A stretch of DNA of 64,000 nucleotides, from positions 31,658,753 to 31,722,752 of the forward strand of contig NC_023749.2 in NCBI RefSeq assembly GCF_000499845.2, read 5' to 3'. This DNA is from Phaseolus vulgaris. Taxonomy: Eukaryota; Streptophyta; Magnoliopsida; Fabales; Fabaceae. The translations under genes and the position numbers were made by a program. Within the stretch, counting starts at the first letter, position 1. Each line of letters opens with the position of its first letter. Shown here piece after piece: positions 38,060 to 49,487 of the stretch. Under the pieces are notes generated by a model. It was given only the letters and a program-made list of their open reading frames with translations, had not been told where the DNA came from and ran no database searches.

Positions 38060-41000
38060 CTCGTGCACTTCTCGCCGTGTATACATTCCAGGAGTGGGTG
38101 AGTGAACCCAAACCTGTACAGATCGCCATCAATCAGTGTATACTTGCTGGAATTTTTCTTTACCTTTCTAGCTTCTGTTGGATCCAGCGGGAGGAGACCA
38201 TCTGCCAGGCACCGCTTGTACTGTGTTATCCAAGTGTCTGGCTCATGGGTGGCGGAGACCTGCATCACGTCCACCTTCTCTCCTCGATATGCTCTAATTC
38301 TCGGCGATCTCAGAGTTTCTTGCGTCAAAGACTTATGGCTTCTCGCTGCTCTCTGCGTCGACTTGCTTATCTGAAGGACCAGGTGATCTGCTACAAATGC
38401 CCTCGGCGTCTTCAGAGTTTCTTGAATCACCGTCCTCTGCCTACCCCCCTTGCCTGAACTGGCGAGCTTAGCAAGCAAGTCAGCTCGGGCATTCTGTTCT
38501 CGGGGCACATGGACCACTTCAAAAGAGGCAAAGGAACTCTTCAATTCCTGCACATACGCCAAGTAAGCCGCCATTTGTGGATCTTTAGCCTGGAACTCGC
38601 CTGTTACTTGCCCTGTGACTAGCAGCGAGTCACTCTTAGCCATCAGCACCCTAGCTCCCATTTCCTTGGCCAGCAAAATCCCGGCGATCAGCGCCTCATA
38701 CTCTGCTTGATTGTTGCTGGCTTTGAAGGCGAATCTCAACGATTGTTCGATCAGCACGCCGTTGGGTCCTTCCAATATTACTCCAGCACCGCTACCCTGC
38801 TGGTTCGATGATCCATCCACCGAGAGTACCCAACGGAAGTCGTCACCTTCAACACGCGTTGCCTCTGATGAGAGCTCGACTACGAAATCTGCAAAGATTT
38901 GCCCCTTGATCGGGCCTCGGGGCTCGTATTTAATGTCAAACTCTGACAACTCCACTGCCCACTTCACCATTCTTCCCGCAACGTCAGGTTTCTTTAAGAC
39001 CTTCTGGATGGGCAGGTCAGTCATCACCAGTATTGTGAAGCTGTGGAAGTAGTGGCGCAACCTCCTCGCCGAAAACACCACAGCCAGCGCAGCCTTCTCA
39101 AGGGCCTGATATCTCGTTTCTGGGCCCTGCAACACCTTGCTCACAAAATAGATAGGCTTTTGAGCCTGATCTTGGTCCTGGGCGAGCACCGCACTCACCG
39201 CCCTCTCAGTCACAGCGAAATACAATCTGAGAGGGATTCCCGCCAGTGGTTTGCACAGAACCGGCGGGCTCGCCAGATATTCCTTCAGCTTGACGAAAGC
39301 TTCCTCGCACTCTCTCGTCCAAGCGAACTTGTTATTGCGCCGCAGACATTGGAAATAGGGATGTCCCTTTTCTCCGCTTGCTGACACGAAGCGAGATAGG
39401 GCTGCCATCCGACCTGTCAGCTGCTGGACTTCCTTCACCGTAGCCGGGCTTCTCATCGCCAAGATGGCGGCACACTTGTCCGGGTTGGCTTCTATTCCTC
39501 TTTCAGTCAAGAGAAAACCCAAAAATTTTCCAGCCTCCACGCCGAAAATGCATTTTTCCGGGTTGAGCTTCAACTTGAACTTGGCGATCGTCGTGAACAA
39601 TTCTTCCAAGTCTGCAACGTGCTTGCTTTTCTCCTGCGAGGTCACGACCATGTCATCGACGTAAGCTTGCACGTTCCTTCCCAGCATTGGTGCAAGTACT
39701 CGATCCATCAGCCTCTGGTACGTGGCCCCCGCGTTCTTCAGCCCAAACGGCATCACCTTATAGCAGTAGCACGACCTCTCCGTCATGAAGGCTGTTTTCT
39801 CTTCATCCATGGGATGCATCTTGATCTGATTATAGCCCGAGAAGGCATCCAGGAAACTTAGCAGCTTGCACCCTGCAGCACTATCAACCAGGGCATCAAT
39901 GCTTGGTAAAGGATACGAATCCTTTGGGCAAGCCTTATTCAGATCGGTGAAATCAACGCACATGCGCCATTTCCCATTGCTCTTCTTCACCAGCACGACA
40001 TTTGCCAACCACTCAGGGTACTGGACTTCCCTGATGTGGCCTGCAGCGAGGAGTTTCTGAGTCTCGTCCTTGATCGCCTGCCTCCTTTCTTCATTAAATT
40101 TCCTCCTTCTTTGTCGCACCGGTCTCACCATGTTGTCCATCGCCAGATGATGGCACAGGAAGTCGGGATCGATCCCGGGCATGTCCGAAGCGGACCAGGC
40201 AAACGCGTCCAGATGCCGTTCAATCACCTTGGCGATCTGGTCCTGGAGATCGACCTCCAGAGATCTTCCGAGCTTGAAAACTTTCCCCCCGATCTCCTTC
40301 TCGAGCCACTGCTCGACGGGTTTGGGCCTTGATTCTCTGGCGATCACCGCCTTGGCGATTCCGTGTTCCCTTGCTTCTTCAGGGCGATTCCGCGCCTCTT
40401 CTTCCTCCAGGCCAGCATTCCTCTCCCCTAGCTCAGCATCTATCATCTCTACATCCCTTCCGGCGGCCTCCTCTGTTACCGGTGGTCTGGGCTTCACACC
40501 GGGAGGCGGGGTGGTCGTTACATAGCTCACGGACCTTTTGTTTTTCAGGCTATTCTCATAGCACCTTTTCGCTTCCTTCTGGTCCGACTTGATCGTGATC
40601 ACCACCCCTTCCATGGACGGCAGCTTCACCTTCATGTGCCTAGTCGATGGAATGGCGCCTATCCTGTTAAGAGTGGGCCTTCCCAACAGGATGTTATATG
40701 CTGAAGGGGCGTTTACGATGAGGTACTTGATTTTCTCCGTCCTCGACCCAGCCTCATCTGTAAACGTGGTTCTCAGCTCAATGTACCCCCTGACCTCTAC
40801 CTGATCACCAGCGAATCCATATAAGCACCCTCCATACGGCCTCAGCTGGTCAAGGGGCAATTCCAGCTGCGTGAAAGTCGGCCAGAACATTACGTCTGCC
40901 GAGCTCCCTTGGTCCACCAGAACTCTGTGGACCTTCCTTCCCGCCGTGATCAACGAAATAACAATGGGATCGTTGTCGTGAGGCACAACGTCCCGAAGAT

Positions 41001-42563
41001 CCTGCTTGGTGAACGTAATGTCCACTTCCGGCGAGTGATCTTCGAACATGTCTACTGACATCACCGATCGCGCGTACTTTTTCCTCTGCGATGCGGTGCA
41101 TCCACCACCTGAGAAACCCCCTGCAATGGTGTGGATCTCCCCATGGATAGGCATCTCGTGTTGCTGGGCTTCTCCACCTGCCGGCTGGGAACTCGACGCT
41201 CCTCCGGTCCTTCTGTCCAGCAGATAGTCGTTTAGGAAGCCGCTCTTAACCAGATCGTCGAGCTGGTATCCTAAAGACAAACACGAGTCCAGATTGTGGC
41301 CAAAGCACTGGTGAAACTCGCACCAAACGTCCGGCTTTGACCCCAGCACCTTGTCGCCCACCTTCTCGGGCGCCTTCAACCTAGCAGATATGTTAGGGAT
41401 AGCGATCAGGTCCGCTAGTCCCATGACGAATTTGTGCTTAGGCGGGCGATTGTATTCTCGGCGTGCTGGTTGTTGGCGTGCTGGCGGTTGGCGCGCTTGG
41501 CTTCTTCCCTTATTTCTCCTATCGTAAGGATAGCGAGTCCTTTGGTCTTTTCTGGCCGCCGCTGCCGTTTCCAGCACCCTCTGTGGCTGGATCCTGGTCT
41601 GGGCGCGTGGCCTGGCGGGAGCCACGCTGCCTCTCTTCTCGGCGACTTCACTCTCGTCGGCGATGTGGGCCACCGCAAGTCGCCTGACTTCAGCAAACGT
41701 CGCTGGATGAGCCCTGATCAAGGCCTCGCAGAATGGCCCTGGCTGCACACCCTTCTTGAAGGCATAGACCAGCATCTCTTCATCCTTGGCCAGCGATCTG
41801 ACCATCTGCGCTCCGAAGCGATTGAGGTAGTCTCTGAGGGACTCCCCATGGTACTGCCTTATATCAAACAGATCATAGGACACCCTGGGCGGTGCCTTGT
41901 TCACAATATACTGCTCGACAAAGATTTTCGAGAATTGTTGAAAATTAGTTATGTGGCCATTAGGCAGGCTCACAAACCACTCCATCGCCGTTCCCTGGAG
42001 CGTGCTCACGAACATCTTACAATAGACGGCGTCCGACCCTCCTGACAGCATCATCTGTGTGTGGAACGTGGTCAGATGAGCCTCTGGATCCTCCACGCCA
42101 GTAAAAACAGCTTTAACCGGGACCACGCCGTGGGAATTGGCGTGTCGGTAATCGCCTGAATGAAAGGCATTGGGAAAACACGAGGCGGCGTCGACGGTGC
42201 CACCTCTTCAGCAGAAGAACGAACCTGCTGCTCCTGAAGAGCTCGACGTAGCTCCTCAGCTACCTTGCTGAGCTCCTCGTTCCTGGCGCGAGAGGCGACC
42301 AGGTCTTCATGTATCCTTGCCTGCTCGACGCGCGAGGCTTCTACAGTGGCCTGCAATGAGCGCATCATTTCTGCCATCTGCGCCATGGTCATGGCGGCGT
42401 CGCCTTCAGCTGCGACGGGAGCCACGGACTGGAACGATTGCTTCTCATCTTTCTCATTAACTTCAGCGAACCACAGAAATACAGCAAATAACACTTCAAC
42501 CACGATCGAACCAGCGATCAACCGGAGAAAACTCAAGAAACTGCGCAAGAACTTCAAGAACAC
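38060..42563 (-). pseudogene. gag-pol: E6 Gag-protease-RT-RNase H, one frameshift in Gag
   Basis: The N-terminal Gag frame (42563-42072) contains MAQMAEMMRSLQ and a coiled coil. A 1-nt loss near 42120 shifts into a 1416-codon frame (42126-37876). In that frame: Gag domain about residues 1-150; knuckle C269-x2-H272-x4-H277-x4-C282; retropepsin D405-Q-G; RT with LDAFSGYNQIKM at 759-770 and YVDD 822-825; gypsy RNase H remnant around FVSKVLQGPETRYQALEKAA (995-1014); and archaeal-type RNase H with SVDGSSNQQGSG (D1104), NNQAEYEAL (E1142 or E1144), AKSDSLL (D1166) and ARADLLAKL (D1215). Gag and Pol are one frame, without the usual frameshift or stop between them. The dual RNase H is the hallmark of the Tat branch. 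Confidence 0.9.
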
Positions 42564-42803
42564 CGCAAACCTTCGAAGAAGATCGCAGCTTCACCAAAAA
42601 TCACCGTTTCCCCGCGAACCAAACAACCAAACGAAAGAACTCGAATCCACCGATCGAAAAGCCAAACGAACGGTTTAAAACACAAACTTCACCGAACGAA
42701 ACACAAAGAAACCAAGAACGACGGTTGCACCAGCACACAACCGCGCAGAAAACCTCGAAGACTTCCACGAAACTCACGCTGTGGATGGGAGCACGTTTTA
42801 CAC

Positions 42804-42824
42804 GGCCCCACGGTGGGTGCCTGA
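42804..42824 (-). promoter_or_regulatory. Primer-binding site of E6
   Basis: After the LTR end GGATCA the minus strand reads TCAGGCACCCACCGTGGGGCC. It differs from the E2/E4/E5 site (TTTGGCGCCCACCG) at the first positions but keeps CCCACCGTGGGGCC, so the same primer may serve both families. The 240 bp between it and gag are an A/C-rich leader on the plus strand. Confidence 0.65.
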
Positions 42825-43617
42825 TGATCCTGCCTGTTGACCGGAGCGCTGGAGAATGCCTCGTCAAAGGATCGACGTGTGCGCCGCTTCTCACCTCCGT
42901 TCCTCCTCTGGATCTATCTCAAGAACCTGCAAAGAAACGATACGGCGCCGCTGCGGCCGATCGCACTCCGACGCTCAAGTCAGTGACGGTATCACCAAAT
43001 ACTAAGAACTAGAACCGTGCAAATCTCTCTCACAAACAGCTCTGTCACTCGCAAGCGTAAAGTGTATGAACTGAACGTGCGTACCTTAGGAAATCTGTTA
43101 AGAACTCTTATATACCTGGTGATTTTCTCTCTCCTGGCAGTTACAGACTTGAACACGTGGCTCGTATCCAACCGTACACGTGCCATCATCTGGAGGCTCC
43201 CTGACTTGGCGCTGCTTCTATTCTCATTTTGGCTAAGTTACCTATGCATGGTACTGCCCAGTGCATAGCTTAACTTAGGAGTGCGATCCCTACTGAAACT
43301 GGCGAGTTAGGGTCTTCATACACCTTCCCTGTGGTCTCGCCGGCCGCCTTCATAATCTGCTTCTCCTTTATCTTCGGCGATGTGCTTGTTCTGGCGATCT
43401 CCGACTGCCTGGTCACCTGAGTCTACATCCGGCGACTTCATCTTCAACCTGGCGATCGCCTATTCTGGTAAACTGGAAATCGGAACACACCAACTTAACA
43501 ATTGGCGACTACACGTGCCTCCCGACTTCCTTCCTAACTGCCAACCTGGCGCCATGTCAACACGCCTACACCGTAGCAGGGTGCCACGTCATCGCACCCG
43601 ACCACCAGGGCGGTACA
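42825..43617 (-). repeat. 5' LTR of E6 (793 bp)
   Basis: Near-identical to 31355-32146. A TATATAAG box lies at 43114-43107 on the minus strand, predicting transcription start near 43080 and roughly 250 bp of R-U5. Right flank TCAAC resumes E5. Confidence 0.93.
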
Positions 43618-44003
43618 TCAACTTTCTATATCACACTTGATTTTTTGCAACGTCGCTTTGCTCTGCATACGTTTCGCATATTGTGCACTTTTCCTTCGTC
43701 ATGTTCCTCAACGGCGCCTGCCTTCATCTAGACGACGCCTTTACCGGGGTGACGCCTTCACCGGGGCGACGCCTTCACCTAGGCGACGCCTTCTCTCTAG
43801 GCGACGCCTTGACCTAGGCGACGCCTTCTTTCTTGGCGACGCATCACATTACTTCAAACGGAGAAAGATAAAGGCTGAAAACCAAGGCACTTCTTTTTCT
43901 CAAACTGGTTTGACCTTTTATTTGGGTGACCTCATTAAAAAACCCCCGAGAGGGAAAAAGAGCATCCCCTTCAACTAAATTGTTACATAACTGCTTACAT
44001 AAG
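43618..44003. other. E5 3' noncoding region right of E6, with GCGACGCC array and terminator block
   Basis: Continues the E5 sequence interrupted at 31354: 'tcaac...tatcacacttgattttttgcaacg', matching 7971-8015 of E2. The minisatellite is at 43721-43850. The pol terminator block on the minus strand is at 43971-43912, with AAATAAAAGG. Pol stop at 44004. Confidence 0.75.
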
Positions 44004-47000
44004 TCAACTGAAATAAAATTTTAAGTTGGCTGCATTCCAACTGCGCGGGATAGAACCTCCATCCAAAGTTTCTAGGCTATACGAACCGTTGCCCTTAGCC
44101 TCAGTAACTCTGAAGGGTCCGGTCCACTTGGGAGACAGCTTATTCTCCAACTCGTATGGGTGAGCTTTCCTCATCACTAGGTCGCCGATCTGAAACTGTC
44201 GCGGCTTTACCTTAGAGCTATATTGCCGCTCCACTCTTCTCTTCATCGCTTCAGCTTTTATCCTGGCTTCTTCCCTGGCCTCGTCTAGTAGATCCAGGTT
44301 TACCCGCCTCTCTTCATTGGATTCCTCCACCACAAAGTTTTGAAAACGTGGTGAGCTCTCATGTATTTCTACCGGAATCATCGCGTTCGACCCGTACACC
44401 AAACTGAAAGGCGTCTCCATAGTAGAGGATTGAGGCGTGGTGTGATATGCCCATACGATCCTTCGAACCTCTTCCGCCCACGCCCCTTTGGCTTTCTCTA
44501 ACCTTCTTTTTAACCCCCTCAGCAGAACTCAGTTTGCTGACTCCACTTGTCCGTTGGTCTGGGGGTGTTCAACCGATGCGAACACCTGTTTGATTCCTAC
44601 CTCAGCGCACAGATTTCTCAACTGCTGACTGGCAAACTGGGTCCCGTTATCGGATATCAAGTGCCTAGGTACGCCAAAGCGGCACACAATGTTCTTCCAC
44701 ACAAAATGTTGTACCTTGTACGCAGTGATCTGTGCTACGGGCTCTGCTTCTATCCACTTAGTGAAGTATTCGATGGCGACGATCAGATACTTCATCTGCC
44801 TGATTGCCACTGGGAACGGGCCCAGGATGTCGATTCCCCATGTATGGAAAGGCCACGGGCTGTATATGGACCGCAATTCTTCTGGCGGCGCCTTATGCCA
44901 GTCGGCGTGCTTTTGGCATTGTCTGCACCGCCGGGCGTGTCGTGCGCAGTCTTCTTTCACTGTTGGCCAGAAGAAACCTGCGCGTATTACTTTGGAGGCT
45001 AGGGACCTTCCCCCTACGTGGCTCCCGCAGATGCCTTCGTGTAGCTCTGCCATTATCCTGGTGCACTCGTCGCCACTTACGCATGTTAGGATAGGGTGAG
45101 TGAAACCGTGCCTGAACAACACCCCATCCACCAGGGTGTACCTTGCGGCGCTTCTTTTGACCTTTTTACCCTCTTCAGCTTCTACTGGGAGAGCCCCATC
45201 CACCAGGTATCGCTTGTAGGGCGTCATCCAGGTGTCTCCCTGGGTCAAAACGCATACCTGCATCTGCTCTCCTTCGGGCACATCCGCGTACATGCTGATG
45301 CGGGGCGCCCTCTGCGTATCTTGGGTCAAAGAGCAATGACTCCTTGTTGCATAAATCTGGAGGACATCCACTCTGTTGTCTTCCACGAATCTACGCAGAG
45401 CTTTGAGAGTCTCTTGGATCACTGTCCTCTGTCTACCCCCCTTGCCTGAACTGGCCAGCTTTGCAAGCAAGTCAGCTCTGGCATTCTGCTCCCTCGGGAC
45501 ATGTATCAGCTCAAGAGCGTTAAATGCTCCCTTCAACAACTGGGCGTATTTCAGGTACGCCGCCATCTGTGGGTCCTTCGCCTGGAACTCACCCGACACC
45601 TGCCCCGTAATTAGCTGGGAGTCGCTTTTCACCAGGAGGTTTTGCGCGCCCATCTCCTTGGCCAGGAGCATTCCGGCTATTAGGGCTTCATACTCTGCCT
45701 GATTGTTACTCGCCTTGAAGGCGAAACGCAGGGCCTGCTCAATCAGTATGCCGTCAGGTCCCTCCAAGACTATTCCCGCTCCGCTCCCTTGTTGGTTGGA
45801 AGAACCATCAACCAAGAGCAGCCACTGCGAGCCCACTTCCACCTCTTGCTCACCTCCGGGCGAAAGTTCCGCTATAAAATCTGCGTACACCTGCCCTTTG
45901 ATGGATCCTCTAGGCTCATACTGGATGTCGAATTCTGACAGTTCCACCGCCCAGCGCACCATTCTTCCCGCCACATCAGGCTTCTGCAGCACTTTCTGTA
46001 TAGGGAGGTTTGTCATCACCACCACCGTAAAGCTGTGGAAGTAATGACGGAGCCTCCTGGCCGAAAATACTACCGCTAGCGCCGCCTTCTCCAGCGCTTG
46101 GTACCTCGTCTCAGCTCCCTGTAATGCCTTGCTTACAAAATATATGGGCTTCTGACTCTGGTCCTGCTCCTGGACTAACACAGAACTGATGGCCCGCTCC
46201 GTTACAGTAAAATATAACCGGAGGGGCACGCCCGCTACCGGTTTGCAGAGGATCGGTGGCGTCGCCAAGTACTCCTTCAGCTTAATGAAAGCCGCTTCGC
46301 ATTCATCAGTCCATGCAAAGCGACTGTTTCTCTTGAGGCACTGGAAATATGGATGCCCCTTCTCTCCCCCGGCGGAAACAAACCTTGAGAGCGCCGCCAT
46401 CCGCCCTGTCAGCTGTTGCACCTCGTTTACCGACGTCGGGCTTCACATGGCAATAATCGCCGCGCATTTGTCGGGGTTCGCCTCTATCCCCCTTTCTGTG
46501 AGCATAAAACCCAAGAACTTACCAGCCTCTACCCCGAAAACACACTTTTCAGGGTTTAACTTGAGGCGGTACTTGGATATTGTGACGAACAACTCCTCCA
46601 GATCCGTCATATGCTGCGCCCTATCCTGCAACGCCACCACCACGTCGTCGACATAGGCGTACACATTCCTCCCGAGCATGGGCGCCAGGACCTTGTCCAT
46701 TAACCTCTGGTACGTGGCGCCCGCGTTTTTCAGCCCGAAGGGCATCACCTTATAGCAGTAACTGCAAGTCTCAGTCATGAATGCAGTTCTGTTCTCATCT
46801 TTGGGGTGCATCTTGATCTGGTTATACCCTGAGAAGGCGTCCAGGAAACTCAGCACCTTGCTGCCGGACGCACTGTCTACCAAGGCGTCAATGCTGGGCA
46901 GCGGGTACGAGTCCTTCGGGCATGCCTTATTCAGGTCCGTGAAGTCCACGCACATCCTCCATTTTCCATTCGCCTTTTTCACCAAGACGACGTTGGCAAG

Positions 47001-48140
47001 CCACTCAGGGTATTGAATCTCCCTGATGTGGCCAGCACTCAACAGCTTCTGCGTTTCGTCTTTCACCACCTGCTGTCGTTCCTCATTGAACTTTCTCCTT
47101 CTCTGGCGCACGGGGCGGACCGTGGCGTCCATGCTGAGGTGGTGACACAGGAAATCGGGATCGATGCCGGGCATATCCGAGGCGGACCATGCGAAGGCAT
47201 CCAGGTGGCGTGAAATCACCTCCGCCACCCCTTCCTGTTCTTCTGGGCTCAGCGAACTTCCTAACTTGAAAGTCTTGCCGCCAATCTCCCTTTCTACGGC
47301 GTTAGCCGCGGGCTGTTCCCTGCTATCATCCTCGACGGGCGCCGCCTCTTCCACGGGCGCCGCGTCGTCAGGGCCTTCTTCCATAGGCGCATCTGCTTCG
47401 GGCATCACCCTCGCCGGTATGGCCTCGTTAGGCGTTGACTCAGCGGGAGTCGCCTCAATCATCGTCGTGTCCGCGCTCGGCGGACGTTCATACACCATGA
47501 ACACGCCTCTCTTCGTTTTCAGGTTGTTCTCATAGCATTTCCTTGCCTCCTCCTGGTCTGACCTGATGACTATCACCTGGCCACTGAGGTCCGGCAGCTT
47601 CATTTTCATATGGCGTGTGGAGGACACCGCGTTCAGACGGTTTAACGCCGACCTGCCCAGCAAAATATTATAGGCGGAGTTGGCGTTCACGACCAGGTAC
47701 CGGATGCTTTCGGTACGGGAGGCCTCTCCGTCTGTGAACGTAGTCCTCAACTCTAGGTATCCCCGGACTTCTACCTGGTTATCCCCAAACATACAGGCAC
47801 CCCGTGTAGGGGCTCAACAGATCGGGGGACAACCGTAACTTATTAAAGGTCGACAGAAACATGACGTCTGCCGAACTTCCTTGGTCGACAAGCACTCTGT
47901 GCACCTTCCTCCCGACTGTGACGACTGAGATGACAACGGGGTCGTTGTCGTGGGGCACCACATCTCGGAGGTCTCTTCTTGTGAACACGAGATCCGACTC
48001 CCATGGCTCCCCCGAGAGTCTCTCTTCGATTGAATTGACCCCCCTCGCGTATTTCTTCCGCTGGGAGGCGGTGGGTCCCCGCCGGAAAAACCTCCAGCAA
48101 TGGTGTGGACCTCGCCGAGCACAGGCATCTCGTGTGCTAG
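44004..48140 (-). pseudogene. pol: E5 pol: protease, RT, both RNase H, integrase; several stops and shifts
   Basis: The complete domain order is preserved: HTIAGGFSGG, VLVDQGSSADVMF, RT LDAFSGYNQIKMHP with YVDDVVV, FVSKALQGAETRYQALEKAA, archaeal-type RNase H LVDGSSNQQGSGAGI and KSDSQLITGQV, integrase HEGICGSHVGGR, CRQCQKHADWHK, WGIDILGPFPVAIRQ, ISDNGTQFAS, EHPQTNGQVESAN and the C-terminal domain ending ATNLKFYFS-like (NAANLKFYFS here). Lesions: 1-nt loss near 48076; 2-nt loss near 47790 (LYGFGDNQ); TGA at 46445-46443 and TGA at 44531-44529, both where CGA/CGG Arg is expected. All catalytic motifs survive, so inactivation is by point lesions only. Confidence 0.88.
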
Positions 48141-49409
48141 TTATTCCGCCTGCGGCGGCGACAAGGTGGTCGTCGTCGTGGGCTCCGCGACATAATCCTT
48201 CAAAAACCCAGTCCTCACCAGCTCATCTAGTTGGTAACCCAACGACAGGAAGTTATCAATATGGTGCCCGAAAGCCTTGTGGAATTCGCACCAAGAGTCT
48301 TTGCGAGGCCCTAACACCTTGTCGGTCTTCGCCGGTCGCCTCAACCTCTCATCTATGTTAGGCACGACGATCAAATCCTTCAGCTCAACCACGAAGTTGT
48401 ACCTCGCCGGTCTCGCTCTTTCTCTGGCCGAGCGATCGCCTCCCGCTAGACCCCGGGGCTGGGGCTTTCTGGCCTCGTAGAGGCGTCTCGCCTCTGGCTT
48501 TTTCCTTCCCGTCGTGGTCTCATTGACCCTGACGGGTTGAGCTCGCGCCGGTCCCCTCGGGCGTGAGGGTACGACGTTGGTGCGCTTCACGCACACCTCC
48601 CCTTCGGAAGCAATGTGTTCTACCGCCCGACGCCGTAACTCAGCGAAAGTCCTAGGGCGGTTGCGAATGATGGATTCTCCAAAAGGACCAGGGCATACGC
48701 CTTTCACGAACGCGTACACGATCATAGGCTCCTCTGTCGTTCCAACCTTCACGACCTGGGCCCCGAATCTATTGATGTATTCCTTAAGGGTCTCCCCTTG
48801 ATATTGCTTCACATCAAACAAATCGTAGGAGACTGGTGGAGGGGCCTTGTTTGCTAAGTATTGTTCCCTGAATAATCGTGACAATTGGCGGAAAGATGTG
48901 ATATGACCGTCTGGGAGGCTGATGAACCAGTCCATAGCCATCCCAGTTAGGGTGCTCATAAAGAGCTTGCACTTAGCAGTGTCAGAACCGCCTACCAGGA
49001 CCATCTGTGTGTGAAATGCGGCAAGATGCGTCTCTGGGTCCTCCATCCCGGTGAAGATCACCTTGGGGCCTGCGAACGTGTTCGGGATCACGGCATCTAG
49101 AATCTCCTGCGAGAAAGGATTGGAAAACTCCCTTGGTGGGGAATGGTTCTCCATCTCGTCATGTCCATGCCGCCCCCGGTCATTTCTCAGGCCCTGGCGC
49201 AACTCCTCATTCACGCGGTGGAGCTCTTCATTCCTCTCATGAGAGGCATCAAGATCTGCCTGCATGCGTTCCTGTTCCAGTTTCGACTCCGCCATATCCT
49301 GCTGCAGCCCCCTCATTATCTCCAGGACCTGTTGCATGGATAGTTCTGCTGGGGCTGCGCGTGCTGTACCTCGTTTGGTGGGGGCCATTGTCACTCCAAC
49401 CTCCTCCAA
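48141..49409 (-). pseudogene. gag: E5 Gag, C-terminus cut by a TAA
   Basis: Starts MEEVGV (49409) or MAPTKR (49388). The N-terminal coiled coil, Gag domain (AAFHTQMVLVGGSDTAKCKL, YLANKAPPPVSYDLFDVKQY, CPGPFGESIIRN), basic region and WCEFHKAFGHHIDNF follow; the last knuckle Cys is Phe here. TAA at 48143-48141 ends it in the Pro-rich linker, where E2 reads on to PAHEMPVLGEVHT. Otherwise about as complete as E2 Gag. Confidence 0.85.
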
Positions 49410-49466
49410 CGTTACTGCAACTTAGTAGATCTTCTCGAACTTGTGATGGGACTTATGTTTTATATC

Positions 49467-49487
49467 GGCCCCACGGTGGGCGCCAAA
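49467..49487 (-). promoter_or_regulatory. Primer-binding site of E5
   Basis: Minus strand TTTGGCGCCCACCGTGGGGCC directly after the LTR end GGAACA. Same as the E2 site apart from one base. Confidence 0.75.

Larger units (their letters stand above)
31355..43617 (-). mobile_element. E6: complete young Tat-type Ty3/gypsy element (12,263 bp, TSD TCAAC)
   Basis: Direct repeats TCAAC at 31350-31354 and 43618-43622. LTRs 31355-32146 and 42825-43617 begin TGATCCTGCC and end GGGCGGTACA. I count 4 substitutions and 1 indel between them, about 0.5%. Element order: 5' LTR (right), primer site, gag-pol 42563-36994, hairpin repeats, a single antisense gene 32743-35417 on +, polypurine tract, 3' LTR. It sits in the E5 3' noncoding region. 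Despite its age it carries at least a gag frameshift, two integrase lesions and one stop in the antisense gene, so either these arose recently or it moved in trans. Confidence 0.95.
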
